A stretch of 64,000 nt of DNA from Pyrocephalus nanus (taxonomy: Eukaryota > Chordata > Aves > Passeriformes > Tyrannidae), in assembly GCA_038380795.1 (NCBI GenBank), contig CM076264.1:5768001-5832000 (forward strand). Direction: 5' to 3'. A program made the translations under genes and the position numbers. The notes below the pieces were generated by a model. It saw only the letters and a program-made list of their open reading frames with translations. It searched no databases and was not told the origin of the DNA. Below, piece after piece: positions 1 to 12,125 of this stretch. The stretch's first letter is position 1, and each line of letters starts with the position of its first letter.

Positions 1-698
1 TTTACCTAAGCGTCCAGAGAAACAGACCCATCTGAAGAACTGTGTTAACCAAGATATACAATTTTTATCTCTGGTTATTGTAGCACAAATAGATGCCAAA
101 TGTGTATGCCCATTGTAACCAGCAAATACAAGAGGAACAGAAGAGACTGTAGAATTTACATTCTCTCCCTTGTGCAAAAACTATTCATCTGCTCTGGAGG
201 AAAGGGGGAAAAATTCTTATTATTTCATGCTTCAAACTATTTTGATCTCAGTGATTTAGCTAAAAAGCTGTTTTGGTGCCTTTGAGTACAACCACCATTA
301 GCTGTCATGTCTGACCCTTTTTCTTTTTCTACACACATGAGATGATAGAAAAGGGAGTGAAGGGCAGAACGAGTCAGCTCTCTATGGCTCCATTTAATTC
401 CCTTTATTTTATGATACTTGAGCAAGAAGGAATCAGGATTTATGTACTTGGAGTGAAATTTGGGGAGGAAAACCTGAGCTTTGATAGATATGATACTGAC
501 TGAAAGATTTCTCCCTTCAAGCAGAAGAGTTTTAATTTTAGTAAGGTGTTGTTCAGAAATTAAAACCCCAACCTGTGAATTATTGGTGGGAGTAAAAGAA
601 TTTGTCATTCCCATGGATGAAAAAAGAAAAAACAGAGATTTTTTTTTTGGCTTCCATAGGTGACCTAACAGCAATTCAGACTCTAGAGGTAGGGGAGT

Positions 699-723
699 AA
701 AAAAAAAAAAAAAAAAAAAAAAA
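699..723. repeat. poly(A) tract, 25 nt
   Basis: An uninterrupted run of 25 A. No processed gene copy or matching flanking duplication was seen around it, so it is called a mononucleotide repeat, not the tail of a retrocopy. Confidence 0.9.
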
Positions 724-845
724 GGCACATAAATGAAAAGAATGAAAGCTGATATTTTAGAAGTTCTCAGGCACTTCAAGACTTCGCAGACACTTTTTCA
801 TTTTGTGAAAGGAAAATGTGAGGAAATAATGACTTTTTTATTGAT

Positions 846-920
846 AAAAAACCCAAACCAAACAAACAAAAAACCCCACCCACAAACAAAAAAGCAACCA
901 AAAAAAACCCCCCAACACAT
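846..920. repeat. A/C-rich low-complexity sequence
   Basis: About 75 nt almost entirely of A and C (AAACC, AAAC and ACCC units) with no regular period. It produces spurious Lys/Pro/Gln-rich frames on one strand and Gly/Phe/Trp-rich frames on the other, which should not be read as protein. Confidence 0.75.
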
Positions 921-3489
921 AAAGAAAGTTTCCCAAATAATTTAAGCTTTGAAACTCAGGGTCTGGGATCCTACGACAAAAATGCTCTAGTAAAACTAAG
1001 AAGGCATAAAGAAGTATGACCAAACCAAAAGTATCTTCCATAAAAGAAATTCTTATAGGGAAAATAGATTCTAATCAAAATAAATGAAATTCAGAAGAAA
1101 CAGGTGAAATGAAATTCAGCTGAGAAAGAGGAAGCAAAGCAGAGGTTTTTGATAGAAGTCTATACATTAATGAGTGCTATTAAGATGCTGAGTTTCTGGA
1201 TATTAGCTGTTTTTCATAATCAAGCAGGAAATCCTCTCGTGGAAAAGAATAGACTGAGAAGAAGTGTCTAGTTTTAAATGCTATATGAAGGTTTTTATCC
1301 ATTACTTGCTTTCCCATACCTGAGCTGATCATCATCTGGTGAAGCAGCAGAAAGAATTCCCTCAGTGAAAAATGGTTGTATCTCTGCTAAGCTCTTCTCA
1401 CTTGCAAGGGTTCTTTGCATATCCCACACACTTGGGAGGGAATTTGTTGTTTTCCATGAAAACTTCCCAATTTTTGCTGTGCTGATTCCCCAAAGTCACC
1501 ATTAGTATAAAGGGGGTGTGGAAGGAGTAGCACTTTTCCTCAGTTTCATTTTGAAAATTAGGCACAATGGGAATTAGTTTCTTTTTAATTTAACTAGAAT
1601 ATCAAATGCTGGAGGAGAAGAAAAATAAGTATTGCATGTGGTATAGCAAAACAACATTAGAAGAAAAAATAAAATGGAATAAGCTACCTCCATTAAATCA
1701 GCCAAAATTCCTGCATATCATTAAAGTATGGTTAAAAGAGTGACTATAGTGGCTGCTGTGGGATGCCCAGAGAGAGCTCAGCAGGAGAACTGGAAACTTT
1801 GTACTTGTTCAATTTACATTCCAAGCAATTATTAGTTAGCTATTCGGCCTTTCTGAGCAACTGTTAAAATCATCTTTTTTGTATCAAAAAATGAAAGGTC
1901 ATTAATATTTTTGAGCATAATTTCATCTAATTAATGTCAGCAATGTGATGACTAAAAATCATGATGTTAGGTTCCCTGAATGATTGGCACATTAAAAGAC
2001 ATGAGACAAAACACAATGAAATAAGATTATATAACTAGAAATACATTTTAATCTGGTTTGGGTTGGTTTTGTTTGTTTGTTTTCTGAGTCTTTTTACCTT
2101 AATCTATGTTTGTCAACCATAAATACTTGACATCTTGCCTAGAAATCAGTTATGCTTATTTATGTGTGTGTATATATATTTTTCCCCTCTCTTTTTATTG
2201 TGATAGGAGAAAATGAAGTCGTTCTTGATTCTAAAGAAACACATGGGGGAAAAAAAAAAAAAAAGACCCACAAAAATAGAGGAATTTACCTGTGTCCCTT
2301 GGGAAAAATTTTCCATTACTTTTGTGTCCACAACAGCATCATCTATCAATGAAGATGACAAGACTTATGTTAACAGTAGGCAAAGACATTAACATAAATA
2401 CTATTTGCACACTTATGGAGTTGTAAGGCCCTCTAAAATCAATTCAAATCTGTGTGTTTTTGCCAAGCTCATCAGTGGATCTGGGATTAATTCCATAATT
2501 GATAATATATCTGAGCTGATGGCCTACAGAGGACCTAAAATCATGTCTGGAAAATGGGCAAAGTGATTAAAAATAATGAAAAGAAATATGCCAAAGCCTG
2601 ATGAGATATATTCCATATTGCTGTTTCTGTTTAGTCTGCAGCCTTAGTGTTTGTTGGCTTCCACTAAAAATGAACAAATACGTAGAAGGATCTCCTCATT
2701 TCAGCCTTGTTTCATGGGGAAATGAAGCTCATTGGAGCATCCTGTTTGTCTGCCTTGTCACTATTGCTTAATTTTAACCAAATGTGGTTAAATGTGATGG
2801 ATGGTGCTCTCAAGGTATTCTCTTCCTGTGAATTTCAGTCACAGGCAGCTGAACAGAGGAGAGGGATGCTTTGTGGAGAAAGTCTCCTCAGAAAGTAAGG
2901 ATCCACATGGGCAACCATGTGTTTGATTCCAGTAAACACAGAATTCACCCCCAAATACAAATCTCAAGCAGGCTAAGTTCTCAGAGTGGCATGTTTCTGA
3001 TGGGCAAAACACACTGGTTTAGGTTTTCAGCACATCATCAAGCACACTATTGCCACTTTTGATCAACTTTAAACAGTATACATGATTTTATTTGCAGTTT
3101 GATATGCTGAGATACTGCTGGAACAGGCCTAAAATATGTAATTTACAGAGATGAAAGTTTTGGGGACAAGATCATTTCTGCTCACAGTGAAGAAATGCAG
3201 AAAATAAAACACAGAGGAATAAAAATAAAATTTTTAAGGGTATCAGACTTGTTAAAGGTTCCATACCTTGTGTTACGTGTATTCAGTAGACATCAACTGC
3301 CGCAGGAACCCATAAAGTCAAGTCTGAGTCCTTTTTTTTTTTTTGTGAAAAGCAAGTCTCCCTAGTGTTCTCCATGTAAAACATAGTCAAAGGCTTATGT
3401 ACAAAATTCCTGGGTGGGTACTCAAAAGTGTTTGAAAGCCTCCTGAAGAAAATGCATTGATTCTTTTGAGTGTGATCTGAAATCCACAC

Positions 3490-4035
3490 TTGCTTCATGG
3501 TCAGAGTGTTTGGATTAGAGCTTTTAGATGTAATCTAGGTTACGCCACACGAGAAAGTGCTGGCCCTCAGCGTGGTCCTTTGTATGTTTATTCCCTGTGG
3601 TGCCAGAAGCCAAAGGAATCAGTTCTTCACTATGTCTCTCATTGCCATGAGGTGATGTCATTTGACCGACCTCCAGCAGGCAGGCCAGCAAGATGCCTTC
3701 TCACCCTTCCCTCCCAAGGCAGGAAAGCACATGGGACCCACTGCAACGAAGGTGTTCCACAGACACCTTTGTGCACAAAACGCTTTGTGCTTCAGTTCCC
3801 TTCCACAGAGATACGACCTCTGTGTCTCTCTGCAGACAGACTGATACAAGGTGCCCCCCCCCCCAAACCCAGCTGGAGATCAGATGCTAGGTTTTGTGGT
3901 CGCAGGCTGTAAACTGCAACATGATCTCTATCAGAGCCCTTTCTCTTAAAATAATTTCTGCTGGCACTGCAGAGAAAGTAACAAGCAAACGTCACCATGT
4001 GCAGTAAACAGTGCCGTTGCCAATCAGGCAATGAG
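3490..4035. other. CpG-enriched patch, no assigned gene
   Basis: Roughly 11 CpG dinucleotides lie in about 500 bp, several times the local density. A 140-codon frame (+, 3490-3912) and several overlapping frames run through it because stop codons are scarce in the GC-richer sequence. The 140-codon translation resembles no family I know, and frames are open on both strands over the same bases, which argues against coding. It may be a small regulatory element or an old, unrecognised insertion. Confidence 0.3.
3854..3870 (-). other. C-tract / minus-strand G-quadruplex motif
   Basis: Eleven consecutive C followed by AAACCC. On the minus strand this reads GGG-TTT-G11, which fits a four-run G-quadruplex pattern. 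It may also simply be a length-variable homopolymer. Confidence 0.5.
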
Positions 4036-7000
4036 GTTAAAAAGATGCTTTAAAGAGCATTTTTGGTCAATTTAAAAGAAAAATATATATATATCAAGAA
4101 AAAACATATATATTCGTATATTTTAACTACAAATAGACATTCACATTATTTTAAACAGTTCTCTGAGACATCTAACCTAGATGAAGCAGAGCAGCAGTGG
4201 TATGAATGACAATTGCACTTATGACTGTAGTACTTATTCATTGTTATCACAGTCAATGCCACATTTAGGACTATTTTTATTTAGATGGACAATTGCAATT
4301 TTCCCTGCACATTTCCATGAAAAATGAAAACCCTCCCCTTGTGGGTCTCTGGTTGTCCTTCTTTCTTTCACACAATTTTCCAGGTTCCCTGTTGTTGCTC
4401 TTGCCTCTCAAGGGTCTCTGATTCTTCTACCCTTTAGTAATTATCTCATTTCTCCTTTGTTACTTTGCTGTGAGTACATATTTCATCTCCTCTCCAACTT
4501 TTTTATTCTCTTACTTCTTCTGTTATGCTTTAGAATCTCCTTCCTGCCCTAAGTACTCGACTAGAACTCTTTCTATTGCTTTCTCAAAATTTAACTCTTA
4601 ATCTAACCTCATAGAGCTATTCAGGGAACTGATTTGCTGTTTGTCAATTAGATAACATATTCATTCTTTTATCAGGGAACTTATCATTCAGGAAACTTGT
4701 ATGGCTTATACCACCCTTTATTGTGGGATAAACATATCAGCCTTGAAAAAGGCTGCTAGTGCAGGGTGACTGTGCATTTTAACTCAATAAAATGCTGCTA
4801 ATCTTGAAGTAAGTGAACTTTTTATATGAGGATATATTCATGACAACTCTGCACAGCTGTAATAACCACGAAAAATAGGGGGCTGGGGGTTATTCCCTCT
4901 TCTTGCTTGGGATAAAATAAGGATAGCCAACATTTGGGAAAAAAATAGACAAAGACCCAAATTACTAAGTACTTTGGACAGTTTTCTTTTCTCACTGCCT
5001 TTTCAAAACCATTTCACTAAAATTTGTGGTAGATCTTTAGCAAGAGGATTGTTATGAAAAATATAGGGTGATTTTTCCCAATATTATTTCCAGTGGGCTT
5101 TCAAAGTTCATATGAAGGGGTGATGAATTTAATTGTCTCAGAAAACGATCTTCTCTTATCCACATCATCTGGGTTGCCAAACTTGATTTGCTTAAAATTT
5201 TAGCAGATTAAAAGTACTGTTTTGAAACTTTTAAGAGACTTTTCACTTACTATTTGCCTGCAATATTTTTTGAAATGTAAAATTTCATGGATCAAAAAGA
5301 AGCAAAGTTTTAGGTTTTGTGACAAAGAATATTCCTAAAGGAGTTTGCATAGTTAAAAAATGACTCGTGAGATAATTGAATTAATAATGAACTATAAAAT
5401 ATGAGTTTAATGCATGTGCAAGGAAAATGTGCTAAGTTCTAAAATGAATATGTTCTGTGGTCTTCAGGAATTTTGCTAAATTTCTGTACTTCTGTGTATG
5501 TCCTATTCCTTTTCCCGAGAGAGTTTCTGTCAACATTTCTGTTGATGTCAGCAGGAAGCAATCAAAACAAATTTGTAAAGCTGATGATTTGTGTCTCCTT
5601 TAATTGGCAGCTTTTAAAATCTATGGGCTTGTAATATCATTAGCTTCCTGTTTTTCCCCTCAAAATTATATTTCATATGTAATTTAATGAATACAAGTAA
5701 CATAAAAACAGGGTTTATATTTCAGTGATCAGCTTTTCTGTCATTTTCATTCCGAAGCCTTTAAAGCTTTTTTTATTTCACTACTGTGGGATTTGCATTT
5801 TAAAAGGATTCAGTCTTGCCCTTTATTTTTCCATGGAAAGTTTCTCTCAAATTCCAACTGCAATGAAGAGTGTTCAGGGAAATGCTCATTCCAAGGAGTC
5901 ATTTTGGATGTTTTGCCAGCCTGTTGCAGAATAACAGTAGAGAGCAAACACTACAAATACACAGGTAAAATTGGAACGCTGCTGCTGCTTCAGGAGTAAG
6001 AAGTGTGTGACTCTTTCTGTTGCTATATGGGTACATCTTTCCAAGTTCTAACAAACATGTCTCAATCTCTAAAATATTTCTGGTTCCAATGATGGGAATT
6101 TAATTTTTCCTTGTACTTCATTGAGGTGTTGCTCATTTTCTCCTCTACCTCCCAAAATACTGTAAGATATCTGCCAGGTTTTGTCTATGTGAGTAACTCC
6201 ACTATGAAATGGAACAATACTTTTAAAATATAACATGAAAATGGCTTAAGTTAAAACATATTTTTCTCTGAACACTTTGGAAACTGTCCAAGGTTCAGAG
6301 GGGCTATTTTGAGTGGCACCAGGCACATAGGGCTGGTTATCACATTGACACTCTTACCCGTGATTAGTAACTCATGTGTGAGTGCATACTCCAACAAATA
6401 TAGAGAGTGTATTATGTACTCCACTGATTTCATTCCTAGAAAAACAAACCTAGACCTTTGTTTTCACTTGCATGTTTTTTTCCCTAGCTCTTTTTTTGTC
6501 TTATGTGATCTCCAAAAAGTCCATGCAGATGGGAGGTGTACGCTCCTGCTGCTTTACAGCAAGGCTTCCCACTGGCATAGACAGCAGTAATTAGCCAGAG
6601 AAACAATGGTCACATTATAACACAGACATTTTTGCAAGCAGGGTGGTTTTTTTGGTTGGTTTCTTTTTTTTGGTATAAAAGCTCAGCTAGAGCTGTTTGT
6701 TACATACACTACTTTATCAGTCTATTCAGTCCCTGCAATCTACTTTAATTTTAAAGAGTTATTTAGAGCACTTGGGAAATTCTGTATGTTTGATAAATAG
6801 TATTGTTTTATGCATTATTATTATATGAGTAATGCTCCCTAACCCTTAAAAAACCCCTTGAAATAGAAAGACTTTGTGACATTAATAACCCAGTTCAGTC
6901 TCATGTTTTACCATGGGTTGAGCTCACCCTTCAAATAATGAGCAAATTAAGCTATGCAAGCCATAAAACTTCTCCAAACTTAACATTACACTCAAAATTC

Positions 7001-9540
7001 TTCCAGCTCAGACATTCATGACTTGTATTTTAATGGATTTCAAAGTCTGTTTAATGTTAGGCTTCTTTTCTCCTTTCCTGTCTCTTTTGTTCTTTTTGTC
7101 CCCTCTACTCTCTTCCCTCCTCTTTCTATTGTCAGTGCAAATGCTTCTTAATTTTTCTTGACCTAATTTATGTTTTAGCACGTAGAAAAGCTTAGCAAAA
7201 ATTTAAATTTTTAAATTTCTGCCTTCCTTAAATTAGTCAAAATGCTCATAAAGCCATAGGTGTCTTAAAGTGACTTCCTTTCTCTCAAACTTTGAGTAAA
7301 ACAGATTAAACTGATAATGATGATGACAAACTACTGACTTTTATTAAACTCTCTTTCTGAGTAGATGTATATATCAGAGCTGTTTCAAGTTTTGGCAGTT
7401 TCATTTTGCTGAGGTTTGTGCCAATATTTCCTGCAGTTTTTGTCCAGATGGGTTCATACCCCTAAATTTAACTCTGACTTTCAGAATTGAGCAAACTCAG
7501 AGTCTCAATTGAATTTTAAGGAAAATGACCTGCACTTGAGAGACATATGAAACCACTTAAATCCAAAGCTTGAGCTGCCTCAGATTTGTTTGAAATGTAG
7601 GCCAAAGTTATGTATTAAAGCCACAAAGATTACCTGTCTTTTGTCAGATTGACCCAAGTTTCAACTAAAATCTAGATCCATTTCATTTGCAAGTATTGAA
7701 AATGGTGCCCGTAGTAACATCCCAGCTTATACTCATTTTTTAGCACAATAATGGAGCAATTCAAATCCCTTGTTTGCTCCGTAGTCATATAATAATGCTG
7801 GGGGGAGATTGCTTTCAGTTTTCTGTTGCAAATTAGGAAATGAAAACCCAGCCCAAATCAGAAATATTTAACCGAAACAATAAGCTTAAGCCATGCTGAA
7901 CAAAAAAATCATGGGATATGTTTTTCCAGCTTGTTGTTTTAATTCTGAACGGTCAGTTGACTCCTTTGGAATGAAATGTGGATTAGGAAAATATATATTG
8001 AATTTACAATCTCAGTGAGAATGAATCTCATTATTAAGCACTTACTCTGTGGTATCTCTTGCCATTCCCAAGTTTGGCTATAAGCAGACTTACACACACA
8101 CTTTCTCCACTTTAGTTGAATAGAAGGACTGATCAGTACATCTGGCATTATGACACTGCAAGTTTCATTCTGTAATAAGTATTCCTTCCCAGAAGAGTCA
8201 TATGTTATCTTGTTAAGTGTTGGACAAACCCTTTGGAGCCTATTATGGGATTTGTGTTAATACCTTTTTTTTTCAGCAGTGGATTCACTAGTAGAGCGTG
8301 TACACCTTAAGAAAGATGAGTCTGTCTTGAGATGCTCTGATACAAAATGTCTCCAGGTAGGGATTAGCTTACTACCCCACGTTTATCTTGCAGGAATCCC
8401 CAGAAGTGAACCGTGAGGCACTTGGGAAAGTTGCTTTGTGAGAGGCATGAACTTGCCTGCTTTCCTCAAGGTATGGGTCTTGACTTAGAAAACTAGATTA
8501 ATTAAAAGAATAAATTATAGTTAGGAATTGCTCTCTTCCTTTCAACAAATAATTCTCACATCTCTCTCTCACTACTGGTGTTTGGGAGCCCTGCAGATCA
8601 AGTTTGTGTTTCCTTAACTCCACGCTCAATTCCTAACGTTATTTCCTTTGTCTGTGCTTTCATTCTTAGCTACTGGCTCAGAAAACTAAAGCTTCCCAAA
8701 AGTACATTGAGCAGACAGAAATATAGTGAATTCATGTTCCTCTGGAGAGCAGAGCCCTGTGGAAACACATAAATCTTGGAGCACATCCACTCACAAAAGG
8801 AGAAAGTTGAACCATTGGGAGAAACAAGAAACTTCTCACTGCTGTGCTCACTGATCCCATCATATGCATGAGAGAGGAGAAAGTGGGTTTCCCTGTCTCT
8901 AATTATCTCACACATCCCCCTCCCACTGCACATGCTGCAGCCACAGATCCTCTGTGTGTCCAAGAATACCCTGGAAATGTATATTCTGTCAATCAATTGA
9001 AATTCAAGGCTAGGTGTCTGTAAAAATAGGATTTTCTGGTGGATGCTTGGATAATACTCAGGGAGTCAGTGCATAAATCAAGCATGAGACTCTGCAGGAC
9101 TGACAGGTAAGGTACACTTAATTTTTCTTCTGAAGATACTTTTGCATGGCTGTTTTGCCCATGGAAACTGAAGTTTCCTTAGAGGGCAGAGGGGCACGGG
9201 GAATTGGGGGATGAGTAGACTTTGTATTTTATTTTTATTAAGTACTGTTTAACAGCTGCTCCAAGACTGACTACCATGAGCGTTGGAGGTGTTTGCTATA
9301 TTTACCCTCATGCTGGAGAACTGAAGTAAGAATTAGATCAGAAGTTTCCACAGATATCAAGGGACACCCGTGTTGTGGAACAGTTTGCTCTAAAATTCTG
9401 AGCTGATGAATGAGGTATGCTGGTCAGTGTTAAAGCAGGGAACTCCACAGGGTTAACTGAAAATACTTTGAAAATCTAAATTGTCAAGGAGGAAGTAAGG
9501 GCTGTGTTCTTCTTTTTTATTTACTTATCTGTTGATATCT
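4036..9540. other. AT-rich non-coding DNA
   Basis: No gene is recognised. Contents are short AT repeats (4081-4094), pyrimidine-rich stretches near 4330-4560 and 7060-7140, and scattered short frames under 110 codons. One cysteine-rich frame ending at a GT-AAAA donor-like site (5793-5964) and one G-quadruplex motif (9184-9210) are noted separately. No transposon was recognised before the CR1 end at 9541. Confidence 0.65.
9184..9210 (+). other. G-quadruplex motif
   Basis: Four G runs (GGG, GGGG, GGGG, GGGGG) are separated by loops of 4, 3 and 4 nt (CAGA, CAC, AATT). This satisfies the canonical four-run pattern on the + strand. No promoter or gene start is recognised beside it, so any function is unknown. 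Confidence 0.6.
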
Positions 9541-9602
9541 AAGGGTTGGACTTGATGATCTCGGAGGTCTTTTCCAACCTGGTTGGTTCTGTGATTCTAT
9601 GA
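9541..9602 (+). mobile_element. CR1 LINE fragment, 3' end only
   Basis: A short copy of the CR1 (chicken repeat 1) 3' terminus: GGGTTGGACTTGATGATCTC, then a TTCCAACC block, ending in GATTCTATGA. Only about 60 bp remain, so the copy is severely 5'-truncated, as usual for this retrotransposon class, which primes on its own 3' end and seldom completes reverse transcription. It cannot encode anything. Its good match to the family end suggests a younger insertion than the next one downstream. Confidence 0.9.
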
Positions 9603-9721
9603 TTTATATATTATTTATAAGAGTATATTTATAACAGGAAAAGTATTGTGAATTATAATTTGATACCTTTAGAGTAAAAGGAGGAAAACCAAATGAGTGC
9701 CCTTCTTTTTCTTGATAGAGA

Positions 9722-9806
9722 GGTATGAGATGTCCCTGCCCATGGCAGTGGCTTGGAACTAGATGATCTTTAACCTTCCAGCTGAAACCATTCTTTGATT
9801 CTATGA
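9722..9806 (+). mobile_element. CR1 LINE fragment, 3' end only
   Basis: A second, more diverged CR1 3' end in the same orientation, about 120 bp after the first. Recognisable blocks are GATGTCCCTGCCCATGGCAG, TGGAACTAGATGATCTTTAA and the terminal GATTCTATGA. The TTCCAACCCAAACC block is damaged. The different internal text suggests a separate insertion of another CR1 subfamily, not a tandem duplication of the 9541 copy. Confidence 0.85.
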
Positions 9807-12054
9807 AAGAGAAACTGTGGCATTCCTCATTCATTCTGCTTTTAAGCTGCTTCTATGCAGATGCATCATTATTTTGAATGTTCTCTTCACAACAGTAAAA
9901 AAGATGAGAAGTATGGCTCATCCTCTGCCTGGTAAAAAAATGGATTTTTATGCCCATTACCAGATCAGCTATTGATGTGACAGCTATTTAAAACTACTTT
10001 CCAGTGGAGTTTCAGGCTGTCTCAGTGTGTCTAAGAGGGCAGTTACTTCAAAAGAGCTATTCATGCTAAAGCTAGGGAATGTTTACTGTACTACCTGGCC
10101 CCAGAGAACACACTGGGAAGTGCTGTGTCTAGAAAATGTTTTCAAGATCTGGGGTTGAGACAAAGGTTCCACTAAATCAGTGGCAAATTTCCCAGTGCAT
10201 CTTTGGGGCCAGGCCTCCAGAACATTCAGACCTGCTTGTGTCAGATGTGAACAGTTCTTAAACTGAAATAAGAATCTGCCTGTAGCAGCTTCATGCACAT
10301 AAAGTCGTAGTAACTTGCTGCTCAATTCTGACTGTTAAATAAATGCAGTGGACAGATAATCTGCAGTGTATAAATTCTGTGATCCTTTTTGGTTTGGTGC
10401 ACACTGGGACTTGGTTGAGTGGAAATGGTTGTGCTGGGACAGAGAAATCCTGACTTGTACCTGCATGTGCTGTGTGCTAATTAGAGATGTAATTAGGGAA
10501 GTCATTAGCACAATTCATGTGCACACTTCCCTGGTAATTCCTTTCACTGTTGAAAAAGTTAACTTTGTGCCATCAGGAAGTCTCAGAAGAGTTCTGAAAA
10601 CTGTTCTCTCATGAGAGGCTGAATGGGTTTTAGGTCACTTTAAAGATGAGTTGACTTCAAGCCCTTGAACAACTATAATAATTCTTTGAAGCTCTTCACT
10701 GCTTTTTTGCTTTCTTAGAAAGCCTGGAAACAGAATTAGCCCAAAAGTGCCTTCTCAGCTCTAGATGCACATCAGCTATGTTTATGTGGACAAACTGTGT
10801 TGTTCTTGAACTCCTCTGTTTTTCAAGTGGTTTTCATGTACACATCACTGTGTATGAAGTACAGGAGATTTTCAAGTGTTGATAGTAATTTTGTGCCCTA
10901 GTTGACATGCACACGAGTCCTTTAAAATTTGTCCATCAAGAAGTTAGTTATGAGGATTTGTTTGTTTGTAGTTGATATAAAGTGAACTTTAAATCTTTTT
11001 TTTTCCCATAATTTTGTTTACCATTTTAAGGTTAGTTCTTGTAGCAGAGTCCAGTATAATAAACTAGCAGGATTTCTGCCAGCAACTGGAAGATTTTTTT
11101 TCCCTAACCTTTTTAGCTGTTTGAACAGCTAAATTGATTGAACAGCAAATTTTTATTCTTGATTGAAGACCTTACACATCTGTACAGGGAGAATAAAGAT
11201 TTAGTAGCTGATAACTGATATAAAGTGAGGGCACAGCCTCTGCACTCAGTTTCCGAGTGATGCTTTCCATTTGGTGTAAGGTTGTTTAAGGCACTTTTTC
11301 AAGTTTGAAAGTCAGCCATCAAAGCTCTAGTTAGTGATATACAGAGAGCAGTGATAGCTACAGTGACTAAAAGAGCTAACAGAGGCAATAAACTAATAAT
11401 TGGTTTTCAAGAGCATCGGAGTACCGGAAGGGCCTTCTGATATTAGCATCAGAAATAAATGTTATCAACATTATTTGATAGGATTATCCAAACATGTCTA
11501 TTTTACCTGTATCCCCCAGTTGCTGCAGTCTCACAATCTCAGTTTTTATCTATGGCATATACACAAGAAAGAAGAGGAGAAAGAGGTCCAGAAACAAAAC
11601 AGCTTATGGGAGCTCAGAGCTGATTACTTGGTTGTTTTAACCTACTTATATGAGGCCAAATTTACCATGATTACAGTGCTGAAGAACTCAGCTAAATGTT
11701 CCAGCCTTTTTTATCTGCTGGTCTTCTGAGAGTAGCAAGTCATCAAAGAGCAAGACAAATCAAACTTGGGTTCTATTCCTCTCTCTGTTTGTTAACAAGC
11801 CCTACCCTTGGGATAAGTCTTCACTGTGTAACTCATTGATGTGAAAAGGTCATTTTCCAGTCCCGAGGAGACATCACATGTCTTATGGTAGAGTTTTTGG
11901 GTCCTGAGGCAGCATGACCACTTGTTCTCTGTGAAGTTTGACTTCTAACTGGTGTGATGCTGATTTCTTTCATTTTTGTAATCCAGAACGTTAGTGAACT
12001 GTAAAACCATGCTCATCATCACGCTCAGTATTAGTTAACATGTTCTCCCCACAG

Positions 12055-12125
12055 CAGAGCTCTCCAAGAGGCTCCACAGGTGGTCTGTACAGCGGCGGTC
12101 AACGGCAAATAAAAATCCAAATGCT
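12055..12125 (+). other. candidate internal exon (speculative)
   Basis: Seen: a pyrimidine-rich CAG acceptor (TTCTCCCCACAG) ends at 12054 and a GTAAGC donor begins at 12126. The 71-nt segment holds three CpGs in a CpG-poor area. Entered in phase 1 it reads ELSKRLHRWSVQRRSTANKN and three more codons with no stop, ending on a codon boundary that joins in frame to 14111. A second frame is also open, which weakens the case. An alternative acceptor three bases downstream exists (CAGCAG). I do not recognise the peptide, and no upstream exon supplying the phase-1 base was found. It could be a chance arrangement or an exon of a non-coding transcript. Confidence 0.18.

Larger units (their letters stand above)
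1..3489. other. AT-rich non-coding DNA
   Basis: No gene is recognised. The stretch holds a 25-nt poly(A) run, an A/C-rich low-complexity block, a short TG/TA repeat near 2164-2180 and several 10-14 nt A or T runs. The longest open frame (minus strand, 237-779) reads through the poly(A) run as a string of phenylalanines and looks accidental. CpG is rare, as expected for methylated vertebrate intergenic or intronic DNA. Confidence 0.7.

Noticed and set aside
237..779. 180-codon minus-strand open frame
   Set aside because: It reads through the poly(A) tract as a string of phenylalanines and has no recognisable domain; best explained by low-complexity sequence.
3490..3912. 140-codon + strand frame as a gene
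   Set aside because: Frames are open on both strands across the same CpG-rich bases, and no family is recognised. Kept only as part of a CpG patch.
8395..8442. Acceptor TTTATCTTGCAG followed by ESPEVNREALGKVAL and a stop
   Set aside because: Only 15 codons with no partner exon or poly(A) signal; too short to separate from chance.
9065..9106. Exon-like segment ending at the strong donor ACAG|GTAAGG
   Set aside because: The acceptor lacks a pyrimidine tract and the phase does not connect to the 12055 candidate.
11400..11729. 109-codon + strand frame
   Set aside because: No promoter, splice or domain evidence; its length is ordinary for chance frames in a window of this size.
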